DNA from: Bacillota bacterium
GTDB lineage: Bacteria; Bacillota_E; JAJZYS01; JAILZS01
DNA: 5,456 bases
Assembly (NCBI GenBank): GCA_021817625.1
Contig: JAKASY010000178.1
Span: 1-5,456 of the forward strand
Direction of reading: 5' to 3'
Part shown: positions 1 to 4,154 of the stretch, piece after piece
Layout of the letters: each line of letters opens with the position of its first letter
Numbering within the stretch: position 1 is the stretch's first letter
Translations under genes and position numbers: made by a program
The notes under the pieces: generated by a model
Told to the model about the DNA's origin: nothing
The model's input: only the letters and a program-made list of their open reading frames with translations
Database searches by the model: none

Positions 1-1
1 G

Positions 2-124
2 GAGATCATGCGGCAGTTCGCGGAGCAGCGGGAACGGGCCGGCGACATCCATGCGCCTTGCGTGGGACACGCGGACCACGAACGGCGGATCACGGCCCTG
101 GAACGCAACAAGGGCGGGGCCTAG
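2..124 (+). CDS. C-terminal end of a small charged hypothetical protein (partial at left edge)
   Basis: The reading frame is open from the left edge and ends at TAG 122-124, giving 40 residues. It is rich in Arg, Glu and His and ends with HERRITALERNKGGA. The I-x-x-L spacing and charge pattern suggest an amphipathic or coiled-coil helix, as in the tails of many small accessory proteins. I do not recognise the family. An ATG at 8-10 in the same frame has GGAG at 1-4 only three bases before it, so a complete 38-residue peptide is possible, but that spacing is short and I favour the end of a longer gene. It converges with the minus-strand gene that ends at 176, leaving 51 bases between them with no convincing terminator. 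Function unknown. Confidence 0.45.
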   Translation, partial: EIMRQFAEQRERAGDIHAPCVGHADHERRITALERNKGGA

Positions 125-175
125 CGGAGGGCGCCGGCCGCCTGGCGCGCGTGCTGCCCCTGTGACCAGGCCGCG

Positions 176-754
176 CTACGGGTGGGGCGCAGCCACGGGC
201 ACGCGACGGCATACCGCAACCACGGCCGCGACGCCAGCCACCGGCTCGACCGACCGGATGAGGTACTCCGGCGCTGGCGACAGGACCATCGTGCGCCGCC
301 ACACACGCCCCCCGGCCTCGGCGGCCCGCGCCTCGAGCCCTGCCTCGAAGGGGGGATACGCCGCGCCATCCGGCTTTCTCACCCAGGTCGACCACACCGC
401 GGCAGGATCCGGCGCTCCGGCTCGAGCCAGGGCGCGGTACAGCCCGCCCTGGCCGGCCATGGCCAAGGCGGCGGTGCTGTCATGGCTGGCGCGCATCGCG
501 CCCTCCACCGCGAGCCGGTCGAGCCGCTCGAGGTCGGCCATGCTCTCGACCGTGTACGCGTCCTCGTATGTGCGAAGGACCGCCTCCTCGGGCCGCCAGG
601 GCAATCCCGGGGCGCGCGCCGTCGCCGCGGCCAGGTCAAGGTCCGCGGCGCGCGCCGCGTCCGTCAGGCGCGCCTGAAAGGCGAGGAGCATGGCCTCGTA
701 GGCGCGGGCCTCCACCTCCGGACGCGGCGTGTGCCAGAACAGGTAGAGCCACAC
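176..754 (-). CDS. Hypothetical protein, 192 aa, second gene of the DUF1028 unit
   Basis: I do not recognise a named family. The protein starts at GTG 752-754 with MWLYLFWHTPRP, preceded at 8 bases by AAGGGGGG, and ends at TAG. Visible elements are an N-terminal beta-like stretch (WLYLFWH), a helix with AYEAMLLAFQARL, a strand-helix unit around residues 63-78 (YEDAYTVESMADLERL), a helix ending in GGLYRAL, then WSTWVRKPDG, a helix with FEAGLEARAAEAGG and a strand with VWRRTMVLSPAPEYLI. The strand-helix-strand alternation with aromatic-rich strands could fit a ferredoxin-like or dimeric alpha-beta barrel fold; that is inference only. There is no signal peptide or clear membrane helix, so it is probably cytoplasmic. 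The C-terminal 24 residues are Val/Ala/Pro-rich and may be a disordered tail. It follows the DUF1028 gene by 4 bases and its ribosome binding site lies across that gene's 3' end, so the two are surely cotranscribed and probably translationally coupled. Confidence 0.8.
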   Translation of the reverse strand: MWLYLFWHTPRPEVEARAYEAMLLAFQARLTDAARAADLDLAAATARAPGLPWRPEEAVLRTYEDAYTVESMADLERLDRLAVEGAMRASHDSTAALAMAGQGGLYRALARAGAPDPAAVWSTWVRKPDGAAYPPFEAGLEARAAEAGGRVWRRTMVLSPAPEYLIRSVEPVAGVAAVVAVCRRVPVAAPHP

Positions 755-758
755 GGCG

Positions 759-1421
759 CTATCCCCCCTTCGCTGTCAGGCTCGCCACCCAGGCCTCGTA
801 GCCCGGGAGAAAGCGCTCGGCGTGCAGGTCGAGCAGCCGGCGCAGCTCCGCTAGGGCCTCGGCGCCGTCGTCGACGCGCAGGTCCGCGTAGGGATAGCCG
901 TCCTGGTCGACGACCAGCAGGGCGGCGCTACGCACGGCGCGCACCTCGCCGCCCGCGCGCTCGCCCGCCTCGAGGGCGCGCATCAGGCGCTCGGGCAGGT
1001 CCTGGGCCGGCGCCCCGGCGAACGCCGCCGCCATGGCGTCGAGCACGTCAGGCGAGGCGAGGTGGCTGCCGGCGGTCGCGAAGTCGCCCCCCACGCGGTG
1101 GCCGCAGAAGCCGGCGACGCCTGCGCCGGTCGCCGCCGCCCCCGGCCCAGTCCGACCGATCAAGGCGATCTGACGCGCCTCGCGCCCAGGGTCGCCCTCA
1201 AGCGCGCGGGCGACGGCTTCCTCGGGCTCTACGCCGTCGGCCAGGAGATGGAGGAGCCGGCGCCGCATGAGAGGGTCCGCCTGGCCCTGGACGGAGAGCG
1301 CGCCGACACCCGCTCGCGCCGCCGGGCAGAACGCTCCCACGGTCGGAATCGCGGCCGCGACGGCCACCCCGAGCCGCCGCCCGTCGCTACCCCGACCCAC
1401 GATGCAGAGCGAGCGCGTCAC
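759..1421 (-). CDS. DUF1028 family protein (putative Ntn-hydrolase fold)
   Basis: The 220-residue product matches the DUF1028 pattern along its whole length: an N-terminal strand (TRSLCIVGR), LGVAVAAAIPTVGAF, ARAGVGALSVQ near residues 35-45, a helix with LLADGVEPEEAVARAL, DPGREARQIALI, GHRVGGDFATAGSHLASPDVLD, a helix with LEAGERAGGEVR, then SAALLVV and DLRVDDGAEALAELRRLLDLH. DUF1028 proteins have an Ntn-hydrolase-like fold in a known structure, but their reaction is not established; they often sit beside amino acid or peptide degradation genes. I chose GTG 1419-1421 because family members begin directly with the first strand. ATG 1455-1457 would add the 12 basic residues MAAGRREGREKG. With the GTG start, Thr2 becomes N-terminal after methionine removal, as an Ntn hydrolase would need. 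Several usually conserved segments are altered (GSHL for the common GN-x-L, GGEVRAVRSA for GGD-x-RG-x-QSA, both recalled from memory), so this is a divergent member. It leads a two-gene unit and is divergent from the transporter gene. Confidence 0.88.
   Translation of the reverse strand: MTRSLCIVGRGSDGRRLGVAVAAAIPTVGAFCPAARAGVGALSVQGQADPLMRRRLLHLLADGVEPEEAVARALEGDPGREARQIALIGRTGPGAAATGAGVAGFCGHRVGGDFATAGSHLASPDVLDAMAAAFAGAPAQDLPERLMRALEAGERAGGEVRAVRSAALLVVDQDGYPYADLRVDDGAEALAELRRLLDLHAERFLPGYEAWVASLTAKGG
763..770 (-). promoter_or_regulatory. Ribosome binding site of the 192-aa hypothetical gene
   Basis: On the minus strand AAGGGGGG stands 8 bases before GTG 752-754. It pairs with the 16S anti-Shine-Dalgarno CCUCCUU if one G-U pair is allowed. 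It lies inside the last codons of the DUF1028 gene, which supports the GTG start and translational coupling. Confidence 0.6.
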
Positions 1422-1492
1422 CCCCTTTTCCCGTCCTTCGCGCCTTCCCGCCGCCATCCTGCCGGAAGAGGGGCGCGGAGCGGCGGCGCGAA
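1422..1492. promoter_or_regulatory. Divergent intergenic region with imperfect inverted repeat
   Basis: These 71 bases separate the minus-strand DUF1028 unit from the plus-strand transporter unit and should hold both promoters if neither starts inside a neighbour. I see no convincing -35/-10 pair; the only AT-richer spot is TTTT at 1426-1429. GCGCC-TTCC (1440-1448) faces GGAA (1464-1467) and GGCGC (1472-1476), an inverted repeat with a 4-base bulge on one arm. It could be an operator or an RNA hairpin in the DUF1028 leader, but in DNA this GC-rich such matches arise easily. If DUF1028 starts at ATG 1455-1457, the repeat overlaps its first codons. Confidence 0.3.
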
Positions 1493-2425
1493 GTGCAGAG
1501 GATGCGCTCCGATCGCCTCACCGGCCTCGCCATGCTCGTCCTCACCACCGTCATCTGGGGCAGCAGCTTTCCGCTCGTCCAGGGCGCGGTCGCGCACATA
1601 CCGCCCCTGCAGTTCGTCAGCTGGCGCTTCGCCCTGGCGTCGCTGTGCCTTCTGCCCTGGCTGCGCGGCAGTGGCGGCGTGCGCGCGGCCGTGCCCGGCC
1701 TGCTCGTCGGGCTCGCCAACGCCGGCGGCTTTCTCCTCCAGACCTTCGCCCTGCAAACGATCGGCGCCGACCAGGTGGCGTTTCTCACCGGCCTGTCCGT
1801 CGTGCTGGTGGCCGCCGGCGATGCCGTCCTCGTGCGGCGGCGGCCGCCCGCCGCGGTCCTGGCCGCCCTGGCGGCCGGCGTGGTCGGCCTCGGCCTGATG
1901 ACCGCGGGGCCTGGCCTTACGTGGTCGGTCGGCGACCTCCTCGGCCTCGCGTGCGCCGGGCTCTTCACCCTCCAGGTGCTCGGCACGAGCCGGCTCGCGC
2001 CACGCATCGGCGGCATGCGCCTGGCCGCCCAGGAGGTGCTGAGCGGCGCGGCGGCCTTCGCCGTCACCGCCGCCGTCTGGCACCCCGCGTGGCTCATGCC
2101 GCCGGAGCCCTCGGTCTGGCCGCTGGTCGCCTTCATGGCCGTCGTGGCCACGGTCGGCACGCTTGGCCTGCAGAGCGCGGGCCAGGCCCGCGTCAGCGCC
2201 ACCGCCGCGGCGGTGACCTTCAACCTCGAGCCGGTGTTCGCGACGGCGTGGGCTTTCGTCCTGACGGGTGAAAGCCTTACGCTCAGGGAGGGGCTCGGGG
2301 CGGCGTTCGTGCTCGCGAGCATGATCGTGGCGGCTCTCGCGCCGGGCGAGGCGGCGGCCGCGGCCGGCGCTCAGGGTGCGCTTGTGCCGGCGGCGGCCGG
2401 CGATCGCCAGGGCCGCGGGTCGTGA
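1493..2425 (+). CDS. EamA/DMT-superfamily transporter
   Basis: The 310-residue product is almost wholly hydrophobic, with about ten predicted membrane helices in two homologous halves, the usual layout of two EamA domains (roughly residues 10-140 and 150-285). The first helix carries W-G-S-S-F at residues 22-26, a hallmark of this family, followed by the typical PPLQFVSWRFALA segment. The second half has the characteristic AQARVSATAAAVTFNLEPVF region before the last helices. DMT transporters move amino acids, nucleotide sugars or other small metabolites, often outward; the substrate cannot be read from sequence. The start is GTG 1493; GGAG at 1477-1480 is a rather distant 12 bases upstream, and ATG 1502 in the same frame is an alternative. 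The C-terminal tail after the last helix is Ala/Gly-rich (residues about 285-310) and probably disordered. It heads a three-gene run with the aminotransferase and the methyltransferase. Confidence 0.93.
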   Translation: MQRMRSDRLTGLAMLVLTTVIWGSSFPLVQGAVAHIPPLQFVSWRFALASLCLLPWLRGSGGVRAAVPGLLVGLANAGGFLLQTFALQTIGADQVAFLTGLSVVLVAAGDAVLVRRRPPAAVLAALAAGVVGLGLMTAGPGLTWSVGDLLGLACAGLFTLQVLGTSRLAPRIGGMRLAAQEVLSGAAAFAVTAAVWHPAWLMPPEPSVWPLVAFMAVVATVGTLGLQSAGQARVSATAAAVTFNLEPVFATAWAFVLTGESLTLREGLGAAFVLASMIVAALAPGEAAAAAGAQGALVPAAAGDRQGRGS

Positions 2426-2434
2426 CAGTTGAGC

Positions 2435-2440
2435 GGGAGG
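2435..2440 (+). promoter_or_regulatory. Ribosome binding site GGGAGG that decides the IlvE start
   Basis: GGGAGG lies 8 bases before GTG 2449-2451, ideal spacing. The earlier in-frame GTG at 2422 overlaps the transporter stop as GTGA but has no comparable purine-rich site at proper distance. This favours 2449, although coupled initiation at 2422 cannot be excluded. Confidence 0.65.
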
Positions 2441-2448
2441 CGAGGCAG

Positions 2449-3336
2449 GTGTCGGCGGACGCGATCAAGGAGCGGCTGGTGTACCTGGACGGGGAGTGGG
2501 TCGAGTCGAGTCGGGCGCAGGTGTCGGTGTTCGATCACGGCCTCCTGTACGGAGACGGCGTGTTCGAAGGCATCCGTGCATACGGCGGGCGCGTCTTCGC
2601 CCTCGACGAGCACGTGCGCCGGCTGTACGAGTCGGCGCAATCCATCCTCCTCGACATCGGCATGGGCCGGGCGGACATGGCGCAGCGCATCGAGGAGTCC
2701 GTGTCGAAGAACCGCCTGACGGACGCCTACATCCGCGTGGTCGTGACGCGCGGCAAGGGCGACCTCGGCCTCGACCCGCGCAAGTGCCCACGCGCCACCG
2801 TCGTGATCATCGCCGACGCCATTGCCCTCTACCCCCAAAGCCTGTACGAGAGCGGCCTCAAGGCGATCACCGTGTCCATCCGGCGCACCTCGGTCGACGC
2901 CCTGTCGCCGCGCGTGAAGTCCCTCAACTACCTGAACAGCATCCTGGCCAAGGAGCAGGCCATCGCCGTCGGCGCCGCGGAGGCCATCCTCCTCGGGCCC
3001 GAGGGCTACCCGATCGAGGCCACGGGCGAGAACCTGTTCATCGTGCGGCGGGAGCGCCTTCTCACTCCGCCCGTCTACCTGGGCGTGCTCGAGGGCATCA
3101 CCCGTGCGGCGGTCCTCGACCTCGCCCGGCGCACCGGGCAGGCGGCGGCGGAGGAGCCGTTCACGCTGCATGACCTGTACGTGGCCGACGAGTGCTTCCT
3201 CACGGGCACGGCCGCAGAGATCGTGCCCGTCGTGGAGATCGACGGGCGCAGGATCGGCGACGGGCGGCCCGGGCCCGTGACGCGCTCGCTGACGGCGGCC
3301 TACCGCCGCCTGGCGGCGGGCGGGTCCGGCGCTTAG
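2449..3336 (+). CDS. ilvE: Branched-chain amino acid aminotransferase (class IV PLP)
   Basis: The enzyme catalyses reversible transamination of Leu, Ile and Val with 2-oxoglutarate, the last step of their synthesis, in the cytoplasm. From GTG 2449 the product has 295 residues, normal for the family. Visible features are VYLDGEWV (11-18), the substrate-loop motif FDHGLLYGDGVFEGIRAY (28-45), H-x-x-R-L with Arg58 in the place of the PLP-phosphate-binding arginine, the PLP-forming Lys157 in RVKSLNYLN (matching Lys159 of Escherichia coli IlvE), Glu190 in IEATGENLF (matching Glu193, which pairs with the PLP ring nitrogen), and LTGTAAE with Thr254-Ala255 in the phosphate cup. All key residues are present, so it should be active. 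D-amino acid transaminase and aminodeoxychorismate lyase are the main fold IV alternatives; the overall motif set favours IlvE. An upstream GTG at 2422 would add nine residues. It lies 23 bases after the transporter and 1 base before the methyltransferase gene. No T-box or leader peptide is visible. Confidence 0.93.
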   Translation: MSADAIKERLVYLDGEWVESSRAQVSVFDHGLLYGDGVFEGIRAYGGRVFALDEHVRRLYESAQSILLDIGMGRADMAQRIEESVSKNRLTDAYIRVVVTRGKGDLGLDPRKCPRATVVIIADAIALYPQSLYESGLKAITVSIRRTSVDALSPRVKSLNYLNSILAKEQAIAVGAAEAILLGPEGYPIEATGENLFIVRRERLLTPPVYLGVLEGITRAAVLDLARRTGQAAAEEPFTLHDLYVADECFLTGTAAEIVPVVEIDGRRIGDGRPGPVTRSLTAAYRRLAAGGSGA

Positions 3337-3337
3337 A

Positions 3338-4066
3338 ATGGCGGGCGGATCGGATCGCTTGGGGGGCGATGCCGAGGCCGCCCTCCTGGCCGAGCAGATC
3401 GACTACTATCGGGCGCGCGCGTCCGAGTACGACGAGTGGTGGCTGCGCCAGGGGCGCTACGACCACGGTCCGGCGCAGAACGCCCAATGGTTCGCCGAGG
3501 CGGCCGAGGTGGAGCGCGCTGTCGCCGCGGCCCCGATCCAGGGCGACGTCCTCGAGCTGGCGGCCGGCACCGGCCTCTGGTCCGAACGCCTTCGGCCGCG
3601 CGTGCGCACGCTCACGTGCGTGGACGCCTCGCCCGAGGCGCTCGGCATGAACCGGGCGCGCCTGCAGGACCCGCGCGTGCGCTACGTCCGGGCCGACCTG
3701 TTCGACTGGCAGCCGGGGCGCGACTACGACGCCGTCTTCTTCTCCTTTTGGCTGTCGCACGTGCCCGAGAGCCGGTTCGAGGCGTTCTGGGCCCTGGTGC
3801 GGCGCGCCCTGCGCCCGGGAGGGGCCGCCTTCCTTGTCGACTCGCGCTACGCCCAGACCTCAACGGCCGTCGACCACCGCCTGGGCGACCCGGCCGACAC
3901 GACGCGGGAGCGCCGGCTCAACGACGGCCGCACCTTCCATGTCGTGAAGGTGTTCCACGAGCGTGCGGCGCTCACGCGCAGGCTTGCCGCCCTGGGCTGG
4001 TCGGCCAGCCTCGAGGAGACCGCCGTGCACTTCCTCTACGGCCTCTGCCGGCCGCAGGTACAGTAG
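3338..4066 (+). CDS. Class I SAM-dependent methyltransferase
   Basis: The 242-residue product has the Rossmann-type methyltransferase core. An N-terminal helical segment with EQIDYYRARASEYDEWW (about 19-35) is typical of small-molecule methyltransferases of this type and caps the active site. Motif I is VLELAAGTG (71-79), which binds SAM; Asp96 in VDASPEAL should hold the ribose hydroxyls; RADLFDW (118-124) is the adenine-binding region; YDAVFFSFWLSHVP (130-143) is the motif IV strand and LRPGG (158-162) the post-motif turn. The C-terminal part (FHVVKVFHERAALTRRLAALG) closes the sheet. The methyl acceptor is unknown; nothing marks it as acting on DNA, RNA or protein. The ATG lies one base after the aminotransferase stop (TAG-A-ATG) with no strong ribosome binding site, so translation is probably reinitiated by ribosomes finishing ilvE. 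No signal peptide; cytoplasmic. Confidence 0.92.
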   Translation: MAGGSDRLGGDAEAALLAEQIDYYRARASEYDEWWLRQGRYDHGPAQNAQWFAEAAEVERAVAAAPIQGDVLELAAGTGLWSERLRPRVRTLTCVDASPEALGMNRARLQDPRVRYVRADLFDWQPGRDYDAVFFSFWLSHVPESRFEAFWALVRRALRPGGAAFLVDSRYAQTSTAVDHRLGDPADTTRERRLNDGRTFHVVKVFHERAALTRRLAALGWSASLEETAVHFLYGLCRPQVQ

Positions 4067-4075
4067 CGTTCGCGC

Positions 4076-4095
4076 CCGCCGCTCATGAACGGCGG
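4076..4095 (+). repeat. Short GC hairpin after the methyltransferase gene
   Basis: CCGCCG (4076-4081) and CGGCGG (4090-4095) form a perfect 6-bp stem with an 8-base loop, starting 9 bases after the methyltransferase stop. No T-run follows, so it is not a standard intrinsic terminator. It could still slow polymerase or protect a 3' end, but a match this short is weak in GC-rich DNA. Confidence 0.3.
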
Positions 4096-4121
4096 CGCCC
4101 GCCCATACCCATGAGCCGACG

Positions 4122-4141
4122 GACCGCGCCGGGGTGCGGTC
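4122..4141 (+). repeat. Short hairpin just before the protease ribosome binding site
   Basis: GACCGC (4122-4127) and GCGGTC (4136-4141) form a perfect 6-bp stem with an 8-base loop, ending exactly where GGGAGG begins. In the transcript this stem would border the ribosome binding site of the protease gene and might affect its access. Weak by itself; the same geometry (6-bp stem, 8-base loop) appears in the hairpin 26 bases upstream. Confidence 0.3.
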
Positions 4142-4147
4142 GGGAGG
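4142..4147 (+). promoter_or_regulatory. Ribosome binding site GGGAGG that decides the sedolisin start
   Basis: GGGAGG (4142-4147) stands 7 bases before GTG 4155-4157. Other in-frame GTG codons at 4134, 4188 and 4209 have no such site at proper distance, so 4155 is preferred. The frame is open upstream only to the TGA at 4086-4088. Confidence 0.65.
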
Positions 4148-4154
4148 TGGGGGT

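Noticed and set aside
140..171. Inverted repeat GCCTGG/CCAGGC between the convergent genes as a terminator
   Set aside because: Only 6 bp with a 20-base loop and no T-run on either strand; not distinguishable from chance.
182..1270. Long open frame on the plus strand, 362 residues, across the two minus-strand genes
   Set aside because: Its product is an Arg/Pro/Gly-rich string with no domain pattern, while the opposite strand encodes a DUF1028 protein and a coherent coupled gene. Long antisense frames are expected in very GC-rich DNA.
1387..2322. Minus-strand open frames (to 311 residues) opposite the transporter gene
   Set aside because: Low-complexity Ala/Arg/Thr/Pro composition; the plus strand has an unmistakable EamA transporter with membrane helices.
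2399..2408. 10-base palindrome GGCGATCGCC near the end of the transporter gene
   Set aside because: Resembles the cyanobacterial HIP1 core, but it is a single copy inside coding sequence and the window shows no other cyanobacterial sign.
2500..2516. Small tandem repeat of TCGAG units in the ilvE 5' part
   Set aside because: Only about three short units, in frame and encoding the variable VESSR stretch; likely chance.
2371..3171. Minus-strand 266-residue open frame opposite ilvE
   Set aside because: No domain pattern; the plus strand keeps all catalytic residues of a branched-chain aminotransferase.
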